Part shown: one piece after another, positions 18,157 to 25,785 of the stretch
How positions within the stretch are numbered: position 1 is the stretch's first letter
Layout of the letters: the number at the start of each line of letters is the position of its first letter
Assembly (NCBI RefSeq): GCF_900114245.1
Contig: NZ_FOSK01000008.1
Location: forward strand, 62,001-126,000
Length of the DNA: 64,000 bases
DNA from: Pseudovibrio ascidiaceicola
GTDB taxonomy: Bacteria; Pseudomonadota; Alphaproteobacteria; Rhizobiales; Stappiaceae
Direction: 5' to 3'
The notes under the pieces: model-generated
Seen by the model: only the letters and a program-made list of their open reading frames with translations
What the model was told of the DNA's origin: nothing
The model's database searches: none
Position numbers and translations under genes: made by a program

Positions 18157-18576
18157 CTAGGCTGCTGGCTCTGGCTGCAAGGCTTCGTAGCGTTCTCTTG
18201 CGTGCGCGGGCAGAGGGCAGGACTTGCGGATTTCGCGATCCATATGCACTCCGACGGCCTGCATGGTGGCAACGGGTGTGTCTGTGATTGAGTCAAACAT
18301 GGTGTGTTTGAAAAGGATGGTCTTGTCGCGCATTTCTTTGATTTCAGAGCGCACAACCAGCAGATCACCTGCCGAGACCTCCGCCAGATACTTATAGGTG
18401 ATCTCCAGTGCAGCCATGCCCTTGTTGCTTTCGCGGATATAGGCTGGGGTGATGCCGATATGGGCCAGCATGTGCCAGGTCGCTTCATCAAATTTGGAGG
18501 TGTACCAAGCCACATTCATGTGACCCATGTGATCTTCCTGTTGCGGGTAAACGATCCCGCGATATGTCTCAAACAT
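18157..18576 (-). CDS. Acyl-CoA thioesterase, 4HBT/hotdog family
   Basis: 139-residue single hotdog-fold protein with the 4-hydroxybenzoyl-CoA thioesterase active-site pattern in QEDHMGHMNVAWYTSKFDEA (Asp plus following His-Asn-Tyr). It likely hydrolyses a short or aromatic acyl-CoA; substrate not predictable. ATG at 18576 fits the family start; the frame continues upstream for 20 non-conserved codons without a good ribosome site. Confidence 0.85.
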   Translation of the reverse strand: MFETYRGIVYPQQEDHMGHMNVAWYTSKFDEATWHMLAHIGITPAYIRESNKGMAALEITYKYLAEVSAGDLLVVRSEIKEMRDKTILFKHTMFDSITDTPVATMQAVGVHMDREIRKSCPLPAHARERYEALQPEPAA

Positions 18577-18663
18577 CTTTGTTTCCAATGTAATCGCAAT
18601 TATGACCAGCCTATTGGGAGGAGCGCTGCAGGTCATTACGACTGTCGGCTACCTTCAACTCAA

Positions 18664-18702
18664 CATGAAAAAAGCCGGTGTTCCCTTAGGAGCACCGGCT
18701 TT
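18664..18702 (-). terminator. Intrinsic terminator for the DUF417-like gene
   Basis: Stem AAAGCCGGTG with CACCGGCTTT, followed on the minus strand by TTTTTTC, 26 bases past the stop of the minus-strand membrane protein gene. Confidence 0.85.
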
Positions 18703-18727
18703 CCAGTAATTGCTATCTACGGGCTGC

Positions 18728-19636
18728 TCAGTAATTGCGCCAGAGGATGATGGCTGCGGCGAGCAGGAACTGGTCTTTCAGGACGAAGATGCCTGTGCGG
18801 TTGAGGAGGGGGAAGAATGAGTCCGCATCCCAACCCGGTACAGAGAACATGAAAGTGAGGGTGCCGAATGCTGTTGCAGCGATGCCGAGGACACCCAGAC
18901 CACCAAGGAAGCGGTTGAATGGCAGGCACAACAGCAGAAGCAGGAAGACCCACTCTACGATACCAATGAAGTTGGAAGCGCCCTGAACATCCCAGACTTG
19001 ATAGGTCCAGCTGAAGAAGATGTTGGACTGCATCAGGCGGACAATGCCTTGTGCCTCAAACTCATAAAACTTCATGGCACCGATCCAGCCCATGACCAGC
19101 GCGATGCCAGCGAAGCTTGCGAACACTGCCAGCTTTTTGAGAGAGTTTGCGGTCTGTTCCTTACCAGCTGTGTGCATGTGATGCCCGAGAATGTAGGCCG
19201 GGATTGCAAACATGGAGAGGTATTTCAGGAGGTTTTGACCGGAACCAATAATCGGGAAACCTCCGAGGGCATCCATCCACACAGGGTTTGTGAACAGATA
19301 AAGGAAGTTGAGGGCGAAGATCAGCATGGCCATCAAGCAGCCGAGAATGCCAAGGCGGCGATCTTTCAGGCCAAGCAGAACCAGAATGCCCGCCGGGACT
19401 TCAAAAAGAGCCATCAAAACGCCGGTGAGAGGCACGCCGAGAGTTTGAACTACTCCACTGAAAATTGGGCTGTTGCCGAGCCAGAACTCAATTTGCTGAT
19501 GTTCCGGTCCTGTCAGCTTCAGCAGGCCAACCCAGATCAGGTAGGTTGCAGTGACGAGTGTGAGATAGACAAAAAGGGCGTGATCTGAGGGGCGCAGATC
19601 TGTAATTTTTTTGAGGGCAGAAGAGGAATGCGTCAT
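18728..19636 (-). CDS. DUF417-like membrane protein with internal duplication
   Basis: 302-residue polytopic inner-membrane protein with about eight helices. It appears to be two tandem four-helix units: YLIWVGLLKLTGPEHQQIEF near residue 33 and GWIGAMKFYEFEAQGIVRLM near residue 190 occupy equivalent places, each followed by an NSPIF/QSNIF segment and each unit ending near a KD or NLL helix. DUF417 proteins such as E. coli RclC (YkgB) are about 200 residues with one unit, so this is a longer duplicated relative. RclC is linked to reactive-chlorine resistance; that role here is only a suggestion. Confidence 0.8.
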   Translation of the reverse strand: MTHSSSALKKITDLRPSDHALFVYLTLVTATYLIWVGLLKLTGPEHQQIEFWLGNSPIFSGVVQTLGVPLTGVLMALFEVPAGILVLLGLKDRRLGILGCLMAMLIFALNFLYLFTNPVWMDALGGFPIIGSGQNLLKYLSMFAIPAYILGHHMHTAGKEQTANSLKKLAVFASFAGIALVMGWIGAMKFYEFEAQGIVRLMQSNIFFSWTYQVWDVQGASNFIGIVEWVFLLLLLCLPFNRFLGGLGVLGIAATAFGTLTFMFSVPGWDADSFFPLLNRTGIFVLKDQFLLAAAIILWRNY

Positions 19637-19657
19637 GATTTTACTTCGCGTTTATCG

Positions 19658-19763
19658 TTAGAGCACGTCGCGTTTATTTGCATTCACACATCGCGATCTA
19701 ACATCCTTGGTGGAGCGAATTCTTGTCGTTTGATTGTTGCCAATCAAAAGGAACGCGCTCTAA
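19658..19763. repeat. Rhizobial-type intergenic palindromic element
   Basis: A 106-base element bounded by TTAGAGCACG and CGCGCTCTAA, imperfect inverted ends. It carries an internal perfect hairpin, TTTGATTG-TTGC-CAATCAAA (19729-19748). Ends and hairpin resemble dispersed intergenic repeats of rhizobia with AGAGC...CGCGTT ends. It lies in the 380-base gap between the DUF417-like gene and bamE, the remainder of which shows no gene. I saw no second copy in this window. Confidence 0.6.
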
Positions 19764-19961
19764 TGCCTTGAAGAAACCACGGAAGAAGACGGCCAGAATG
19801 CGTATAACTCCTCAATACACGATCACATGTAGCAAACCTCCAATAACACCAGCGTGATTTTAAGCGTGAACCTTAGGATTTGGCAGCATTCGCGATATGA
19901 ATGGGCTAAGGCAGCCTAGCCTGTTGGCTTTCAATGTAAGGTCAGGCACTAAACGCACATA

Positions 19962-19998
19962 AAAAAAACGGCGCCTGATAAAACAGGCGCCGTTTTTC
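19962..19998 (-). terminator. Intrinsic terminator for bamE
   Basis: Stem AACGGCGCCTG with CAGGCGCCGTT around a short ATAAAA loop, with an eight-base T-run on the minus strand, 20 bases past the bamE stop. Confidence 0.9.
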
Positions 19999-20018
19999 AA
20001 ACTCGTGGTGGGCGGGTC

Positions 20019-20465
20019 TTAGAGACCGATTGATGGATTTGCAGCTCCACGCAGGATCTGCGTCAGGAGACCATAATCAGCACCGCCGGTGCGTGTTTTT
20101 CTGCCGAGGTAATCAAAGACTTTGCCGTCTTCAATGCCGTAATCAGCAACGGACCTCACGTAGCCATCTTTATCAAAGTACACAGCGACAACACGCTGGT
20201 CGACGATTGACGGAGACCAGAATGCCACTGTTTCGCTCTTTTGCGAGATATAATAGTAAGCTTCACCGTCCAGATTAGATGTGGTGGACGGGCTACCAAG
20301 GAGAAGTTCTACCTGCTCACGGCTGGAACCGACTTGAACATCTTGAATTGAATCAGGTGAAACGACCTGGCCATGTGTCAGTGTCTGGGTGAAGCAGCCG
20401 GCAAGTGGCAGGCTCAAAAAAGCGAGGAACACAGTACGGCGTGCGAATGCAATCATTCCAAACAT
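20019..20465 (-). CDS. bamE: Outer-membrane assembly lipoprotein BamE
   Basis: 148-residue lipoprotein of the BAM complex that inserts outer-membrane beta-barrels. The signal peptide ends in the lipobox LAGC (Cys24), followed by a SmpA/OmlA domain: DVQVGSSREQVELLLGSPS, EAYYYIS and AVYFDKDGYV. The start at 20465 (or ATG three codons later at 20456) gives a normal lipoprotein leader; the open frame continues upstream but overlaps the divergent chaperone gene. Arrangement bamE / Cbp3-like / DUF177 / plsX is typical of Hyphomicrobiales. Confidence 0.93.
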   Translation of the reverse strand: MFGMIAFARRTVFLAFLSLPLAGCFTQTLTHGQVVSPDSIQDVQVGSSREQVELLLGSPSTTSNLDGEAYYYISQKSETVAFWSPSIVDQRVVAVYFDKDGYVRSVADYGIEDGKVFDYLGRKTRTGGADYGLLTQILRGAANPSIGL

Positions 20466-20583
20466 CCTGTTGGCTTGCAAATTGCAGCAAAATGCAGCAA
20501 GCAAGCGGTTTAGATTCAGACTTGTGCTTATGCCATCCTCGTGGCAGTCACACAAGTAACTCGACAAGCGCAAGAGAGGTGCC

Positions 20584-21144
20584 ATGATCTTCGGTTTTTT
20601 CCGTCGACGTAAAGACACATCCGTCAGAACAACTTACGAGCGGATCGTCGCGCAGGCACGACTACCAGTGTTTTATCAGCACTATGGTATACCTGATACG
20701 AGCGAAGGTCGCTTCGAGATGATTGTTTTGCACGCTTTTTGTGTCTTTCACCGGTTAGGAGGCGAAGATAAGGCGTCCCGGAAATTTGCACAGGCTGTAT
20801 TCGATTATTTTTTTCAGGATATGGACCAGAGCATGCGAGAGATCGGTATTGGCGATGAAGGTGTGCGTAAACGGGTTCGAATTATGGTCGAATCGTTTTA
20901 CGGACGCACAGCCAGCTATATGCAGGCTCTGGAAAACAAGGACAATTCCGCTCTATTTGAGGCCTTTGTAAGAAACATTTATGGCGAGGGCGGTGAAGCT
21001 GTTGCGATAAGAGCGCTGGTTCATTACATGCATGAGGCGGTTGAAGGTCTTGCTGCCCTTCCAACCCATGAAATTCTTGCGGGCGACGTCAAATTTGTGG
21101 CTCCAAAAACCGAACTTATAAGGGAAAGCGCCAGCGATGGCTGA
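20584..21144 (+). CDS. Ubiquinol-cytochrome c chaperone family protein (Cbp3/UQCC1-like)
   Basis: 186-residue soluble helical protein; mitochondrial homologues help assemble cytochrome b into complex III. Typical segments are PVFYQHYGIPDTSEGRFEMI, HAFCVFHRL, AQAVFDYFFQDMDQSMRE and RVRIMVESFYGRTASYM. It overlaps the following DUF177 gene by eight bases, so both are translated from one message. Role in bacterial bc1 assembly is inferred from homology. Confidence 0.9.
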   Translation: MIFGFFRRRKDTSVRTTYERIVAQARLPVFYQHYGIPDTSEGRFEMIVLHAFCVFHRLGGEDKASRKFAQAVFDYFFQDMDQSMREIGIGDEGVRKRVRIMVESFYGRTASYMQALENKDNSALFEAFVRNIYGEGGEAVAIRALVHYMHEAVEGLAALPTHEILAGDVKFVAPKTELIRESASDG

Positions 21145-21709
21145 AACTGAATACCCGTGGGCCTATTTTTTCGATGCGGTGCGTCTTGGTAAGAAAACCA
21201 AACAAGTAAAGCTTGTTCTCAACGAGAGCGAGCGGGCGCAGATCGCCAAGGCCTATGATTTGATAGAGCTGCCTGAGTTCGAAGCCGACCTTGAAGTGCG
21301 TCCGTGGCGCCGTGATGGACTGGCGGTGCGCGGTCACATCCGCGCCAAAGCTATTCAACAATGTGTTGTTACGCTTGAGCCAGTTGAGTGCATGGTGGAC
21401 GAAGAGTTCGATCGTACATTTTTGCCGGATCAAGATTCCCGGGGGCGTCGTCGAAGTGATGATGATACCTTGGAAGTAGATCTGGATATTGATGAGAGTG
21501 ATCCGCCGGATTATTTCGAAGGCCCTCAGGTGGACTTCGGAGCTGTTGTTTGTGAACACTTTGCGTTGGGTCTGGATCCATTTCCTCGGGCTAAAGGGGT
21601 TGAAATGGATGACAAATATGCTCCGGACCCGGAGGAAGAACTGAAACAGGATGAAGAGCAGAAGCCTTCTCCGTTTGCTGCACTAGAAGCCCTTAAAGGC
21701 AAAAAATAA
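21137..21709 (+). CDS. DUF177 (YceD) family protein
   Basis: 190-residue acidic protein; the core RGHIRAKAIQQCVVTLEPVE with CxxxLE, then the C-terminal FEGPQVDFGAVVCEHFALGLDPFPR, are the DUF177 marks. In many bacteria the homologue precedes rpmF and has been linked to 23S rRNA accumulation; here it instead precedes plsX-fabH. The C-terminus is rich in Glu and Lys. Overlaps the chaperone gene by eight bases. Confidence 0.9.
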   Translation: MAETEYPWAYFFDAVRLGKKTKQVKLVLNESERAQIAKAYDLIELPEFEADLEVRPWRRDGLAVRGHIRAKAIQQCVVTLEPVECMVDEEFDRTFLPDQDSRGRRRSDDDTLEVDLDIDESDPPDYFEGPQVDFGAVVCEHFALGLDPFPRAKGVEMDDKYAPDPEEELKQDEEQKPSPFAALEALKGKK

Positions 21710-21825
21710 TCTTAGATTGCTGCAAAGGTTTTTTAGAGGTGGGTGTTGCGAGACGTTTATAATCGAGTATCTTCGCGACGCGCATTTCCACTGAACTTAG
21801 GGAAAATGCTCTTAACTATTCCGAG

Positions 21826-21847
21826 GTCTGCCGATACAAGGGCAGAC
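21826..21847. repeat. Hairpin just before the plsX ribosome site
   Basis: GTCTGCC and GGCAGAC form a seven-base stem with an eight-base loop, followed by TTTG, ending 28 bases before the plsX start. It could modulate plsX-fabH translation or act as a weak attenuator after DUF177. Confidence 0.4.
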
Positions 21848-21875
21848 TTTGTTGGGACAAGGCAAGAAATTGGAA

Positions 21876-22925
21876 ATGTCTGAAAAAATACGTATTTCTC
21901 TTGATGCTATGGGGGGGGATTACGGTGTTGAGGTGGTGCTGCCTGGTGCTGATCAGGTGCTGCAACGCTGCCCGAATATCGAATTCCTACTTTTCGGTGA
22001 CAGTAAAGTCATCGAGCCAATGCTCGAGGAATACCCTCGTCTGAAGCAGGCATCCGTTGTTCATCATACCGATGTGTCGATTGGCATGGACGAAAAACCA
22101 AGTCAGGCTTTGCGCAAGGGCCGCGGTAAATCTTCCATGTGGAATGCGATCGCTGCGGTCAAGAATTCTGAAGCAGATGTTGCGGTTTCTGCTGGTAACA
22201 CGGGCGCGCTGATGGCGATGTCCAAGTTTTGCCTGCGTACCATGTCTGGCATCGAGCGTCCTGCGATTGCGGCAATGTGGCCGACACTTCGCGGTGAGTC
22301 CATTGTGCTTGATGTGGGTGCTACGATTGGCGCGGACGCGCAGCAGCTGATCGACTTTGCTATTTTGGGCGGCGCGATGTGTCGCTCCGTTCATGGCGTG
22401 AAACAGCCGACTGTTGGTCTTCTTAATATTGGTGTTGAAGAGGTGAAGGGTGTTGAGGAAGTGCGTACAGCTGGCAAAATGCTGCGCGAACTGTCTCCTC
22501 CAAACCTTGTTTACTCCGGCTTTGTCGAGGGTGATGACATTGGTAAAGGCACCGTTGATGTTGTCGTGACCGAAGGGTTTGCTGGTAATATTGCCCTTAA
22601 AACAGCTGAGGGAACTGCAAAACAGTTTGCTGGCTACCTACGGGCTGCTATGAAACGTACGCTCATGGCTAAAATCGGTTACTTTTTTGCGCGGGGGGCT
22701 TTCGAGCGGCTTCGGGCGAAAATGGATCCGCGTAAAGTCAACGGCGGGGTCTTTCTTGGGCTCAATGGGATTGTTATCAAAAGCCATGGCGGAACTGATG
22801 CCGAAGGTTTTGGTGCTGCCATTGAACTTGCCTATGATATGGCCAAGAATGAATTGATTAAAAAGATCTCCGAGGATCTGGCAAACTACCATCGTGGTCG
22901 TTTCTCAGAGGCTGAAGAAAACTGA
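21876..22925 (+). CDS. plsX: Phosphate acyltransferase PlsX
   Basis: 349-residue enzyme that converts acyl-ACP to acyl-phosphate for phospholipid synthesis. Family segments are [52 protein letters not shown] and NPL-type end [23 protein letters not shown] at 21876 matches the usual N-terminus; a TTG nine codons earlier is in frame. fabH begins ten bases after the stop, the classic plsX-fabH operon. Confidence 0.96.
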   Translation: MSEKIRISLDAMGGDYGVEVVLPGADQVLQRCPNIEFLLFGDSKVIEPMLEEYPRLKQASVVHHTDVSIGMDEKPSQALRKGRGKSSMWNAIAAVKNSEADVAVSAGNTGALMAMSKFCLRTMSGIERPAIAAMWPTLRGESIVLDVGATIGADAQQLIDFAILGGAMCRSVHGVKQPTVGLLNIGVEEVKGVEEVRTAGKMLRELSPPNLVYSGFVEGDDIGKGTVDVVVTEGFAGNIALKTAEGTAKQFAGYLRAAMKRTLMAKIGYFFARGAFERLRAKMDPRKVNGGVFLGLNGIVIKSHGGTDAEGFGAAIELAYDMAKNELIKKISEDLANYHRGRFSEAEEN

Positions 22926-22935
22926 AGGGTTTAAA

Positions 22936-23913
22936 GTGAAGGCACTTCGCTCTGTATTTTTGGGCTGTGGCAGCTATCTGCCTGAAAAAGCACTTACTAA
23001 CCAGCAGCTTACCGAGATTGTTGACACTTCTGATGAGTGGATCGTTCAGCGTACCGGGATCAAGAACCGTCATATAGCGGCAGAAGGTGAGTTTACGTCT
23101 CATCTTGCAGTGAAGGCTGCCAAGGCTGCGCTGGAAAATGCCGGTGTTGATGCGCAGGACATCGATCTGATCGTTCTGGCAACCTCTACACCTGACAACA
23201 CGTTCCCGGCAACAGCTGTTGCTGTTCAGGCCGAACTGGGTATCAACCACGGTTTTGCGTTCGACGTTCAGGCTGTGTGCTCTGGTTTTGTTTATGCGGT
23301 TACCACTGCTGATGCATATCTGCGCGGCGGTCTGGCTAAGCGTGCGCTTGTGATTGGCGCTGAAACATTCTCCCGCATTCTCGATTGGGAAGACCGCACG
23401 ACCTGTGTTCTGTTTGGCGATGGCGCTGGCGCTGTTGTCATGGAAGCGCAGGAAGGTGAGGCTTCTGCTGAGACCAGCGGTGTGTTGACCTGTCATTTGC
23501 GTTCTGATGGCCGTCATAAGGAAAAGCTTTACGTGGATGGTGGTCCTTCCACCACTGGGACTGCAGGTCATCTGCGCATGCAGGGCAAAGAAGTGTTCAA
23601 GCACGCGGTTGGCATGGTCACAGATGTGATTGAAGCTGCCTTTGATGCCACTGGCACAACTGCGGAAGACCTGGACTGGTTTGTTCCTCACCAGGCGAAC
23701 CAACGCATCATTGATGCCTCTGCAAAGAAACTTGGCATCGCTCCTGAAAAGGTAGTGAAAACAGTTTCCGAGCACGGCAACACTTCGGCTGCATCGATTC
23801 CTTTGGCTCTGGACAGCATTGTTAAAGCTGGCAAGGTCAAAAAGGGAGATCTGATCATGCTGGAAGCAATGGGCGGCGGCTTTACCTGGGGTTCAGTACT
23901 CCTTAAGTGGTAA
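22936..23913 (+). CDS. fabH: 3-oxoacyl-ACP synthase III
   Basis: 325-residue thiolase-fold condensing enzyme that starts fatty-acid synthesis from acetyl-CoA and malonyl-ACP. Catalytic triad in VQAVCSGF (Cys115), VPHQANQRI (His252) and EHGNTSAAS (Asn282). The GTG start at 22936 follows GAAGGG; an in-frame ATG at 22894 lies inside plsX and is unlikely. Cotranscribed with plsX. Confidence 0.96.
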   Translation: MKALRSVFLGCGSYLPEKALTNQQLTEIVDTSDEWIVQRTGIKNRHIAAEGEFTSHLAVKAAKAALENAGVDAQDIDLIVLATSTPDNTFPATAVAVQAELGINHGFAFDVQAVCSGFVYAVTTADAYLRGGLAKRALVIGAETFSRILDWEDRTTCVLFGDGAGAVVMEAQEGEASAETSGVLTCHLRSDGRHKEKLYVDGGPSTTGTAGHLRMQGKEVFKHAVGMVTDVIEAAFDATGTTAEDLDWFVPHQANQRIIDASAKKLGIAPEKVVKTVSEHGNTSAASIPLALDSIVKAGKVKKGDLIMLEAMGGGFTWGSVLLKW

Positions 23914-24048
23914 AAAGCGGCAAAAAACCCCAGAGGGTTGCATTTCTTAGCAAATGAGCTGTTGACCCTGACGCCGGTTGGCCATACCGTAACTTGTTGA
24001 AAGCAAGCTTTATTCTTACGGATCATGGCTTTACCGGAGGAGGGTGGA

Positions 24049-24360
24049 ATGGGTAGTCACACTGTAACCCGCGCTGATTTATGTGAAGCGGTTTACCAGA
24101 AAGTCGGCCTATCTCGGACTGAATCTGCCGAACTCGTTGAGCAGGTACTTGCAGAAATTTCTGCCAGCCTGGAAGGTGGCGAGTCTGTCAAATTGTCTAG
24201 CTTTGGCTCTTTTGTTGTTCGCTCGAAAGGTGAACGCATTGGCCGTAACCCAAAAACAGGTGAGGAAGTTCCGATCTCTCCACGCCGGGTTATGGTATTC
24301 AAGCCAAGCAATGTTCTTAAACAGCGCATTAATGATGCACTGGTTGAGGGCGCCAGCTAA
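24049..24360 (+). CDS. ihfA: Integration host factor alpha subunit
   Basis: 103-residue DNA-bending protein that pairs with IhfB. Signature segments: [44 protein letters not shown] (beta-arm with the RNPKTG tip) and [27 protein letters not shown] lies five bases upstream of ATG 24049, so this start is preferred to an ATG at 24025. Its position before a merR gene is conserved in Alphaproteobacteria. Confidence 0.95.
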   Translation: MGSHTVTRADLCEAVYQKVGLSRTESAELVEQVLAEISASLEGGESVKLSSFGSFVVRSKGERIGRNPKTGEEVPISPRRVMVFKPSNVLKQRINDALVEGAS

Positions 24361-24401
24361 TTTGCTGCCCCGATAATAGTAAGGTTTAGAGGGTCTGCAT
24401 C

Positions 24402-25115
24402 GTGGAGAAGAGCGCCGACGCGTTCCGAACAATTAGTGAAGTAGCGAGTGAACTGGATCTGCCGCAGCACGTTCTGCGGTTCTGGGAAACACGATTTACC
24501 CAGATCAGACCTCTGAAAAGAGGCGGTGGACGGCGCTACTACAGACCTGACGACCTTGAGCTTTTGCGCGGTATCCGCCATTTGCTCTATGGGGAAGGCT
24601 ACACGATTAAAGGCGTGCAACGTATTTTGCGAGAGCAAGGCGTGCGCGTCGTTATGGACGTTTGGAAAGAGGGTGGTGGCGTTGTCATCCCAACCTCGTC
24701 CAGCGCCAATACGCCTGTAGGCGTAGCTCCTGATCCATCCCAAGTTTCTGAGGGTTCAGTGCGGAGTGCAGCGGAAGCTGCGGTTGCGCAGGCTATCATG
24801 TCGTCACCAGATGAGATGTATGAGCCGCAGGAAGACTGGGTTGCTGAACGGTCTGTTGAAGAACAGGCGGTGCTTCCGCTTGAGAGCGAGCCTGAGCCGC
24901 AGATGCCATTGCCGTCCGGTCTGTTGCCGGATGACGAGCCGGATCAGCATGGCAAAGGTGGACATGGAGCATTTGGTTTCATGGATCGTTTGATGGGTTC
25001 TGAAAAGGAAGAGGCAGCTGGTTCTGCTGGACTTTCCAAGGACAATGTTGATCGGCTGCAGTCCACGCTCTTTGAGTTGTTGGAGTGTAAGCGTATGCTG
25101 GATCAGGCGCGATAA
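24402..25115 (+). CDS. MerR-family transcriptional regulator
   Basis: 237 residues. The N-terminal winged helix-turn-helix (residues 6-78) has [26 protein letters not shown] and [14 protein letters not shown]. The C-terminal half is acidic and low in complexity, without the effector-binding domain of MerR or BmrR. GTG start at 24402, 41 bases after ihfA. This ihfA-linked member is conserved in rhizobia; target genes are not known to me. Confidence 0.88.
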   Translation: MEKSADAFRTISEVASELDLPQHVLRFWETRFTQIRPLKRGGGRRYYRPDDLELLRGIRHLLYGEGYTIKGVQRILREQGVRVVMDVWKEGGGVVIPTSSSANTPVGVAPDPSQVSEGSVRSAAEAAVAQAIMSSPDEMYEPQEDWVAERSVEEQAVLPLESEPEPQMPLPSGLLPDDEPDQHGKGGHGAFGFMDRLMGSEKEEAAGSAGLSKDNVDRLQSTLFELLECKRMLDQAR

Positions 25116-25172
25116 TCTGCAAAAATTGATAGGGTCTTGGGTTGGTGGAATGCTAATCTGAGCGTTGGTTTA

Positions 25173-25216
25173 AGGGCGTCAGTCACTGCTTTGTTGCAGT
25201 CGGCGCCCTTTGCTGT
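25173..25216 (+). terminator. Likely terminator after the merR-family gene
   Basis: AGGGCG pairs with CGCCCT, extended by partly wobble-paired bases, then TTTGCTGTTT. It lies between two converging genes, 58 bases after the merR-type stop. The imperfect stem makes it moderate. Confidence 0.5.
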
Positions 25217-25217
25217 T

Positions 25218-25646
25218 TCAAGTGCGTTGAAACTCATCCCGCAAAATGACAGTGGTTGTAAGGTCCTTCACACCGTCAGTGGATGCGATGGCGTCTCTGA
25301 CGTTGTTGAGCATCTCCATTGAGGAGGCAACGACTTCGACCACAAGGTCGAGCTCTCCACTTACCGAACTCACACGTTTAATCTCAGGAAACGCCGCTAG
25401 TATGTCGAGGATTTCACGCATTGGCGTGCGTGATAGGCGGATGAACAGGAAGGCGGAGATGTGCGTGGGATCAAGGCCGCCGATGTCTGCCCTGTAGCCG
25501 CGAATTGTGCCGTTGTTCTCCAGCCGTGTGATGCGTTCGCTGGTGGCACTGCGAGACAGGTTTATGCGGGCTGCCAGTGTTTTGATCGGGATACGGGCTT
25601 CTTTGGAAAGGATCGCGATAATCTCGCGGTCGGTGGCGTCGAGCAT
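25218..25646 (-). CDS. Lrp/AsnC-family transcriptional regulator
   Basis: 142 residues: N-terminal helix-turn-helix (LDATDREIIAILSKEARI, then SRSATSERITRLENNGTIRGY) and the C-terminal RAM domain (AFLFIRLSRTPMREILDIL, VSGELDLVVEVVA). Members sense amino acids. ATG 25646 has AGAGGAAC upstream. It is transcribed away from the 1020-residue kinase-M23-PLP gene with a 139-base shared promoter region, so that gene is its most likely target. Confidence 0.9.
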   Translation of the reverse strand: MLDATDREIIAILSKEARIPIKTLAARINLSRSATSERITRLENNGTIRGYRADIGGLDPTHISAFLFIRLSRTPMREILDILAAFPEIKRVSSVSGELDLVVEVVASSMEMLNNVRDAIASTDGVKDLTTTVILRDEFQRT

Positions 25647-25785
25647 TGAAGTTCCTCTGAGCGGACTATCAGGAAGAGTGCCGTTAAAATACTTATTAAT
25701 CGCGACATAGTGGCGGTACAACTGACATAAAGTCGGTGTTCTGAAATATCAGTGTACGTTATATTCCGGGCAACCGGAGAGACTT

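Noticed and set aside
23914-23960. Terminator after fabH
   Set aside because: The hairpin near AACCCCAGAGGGTT is too short and lacks a T-run, so ihfA may be read from fabH.
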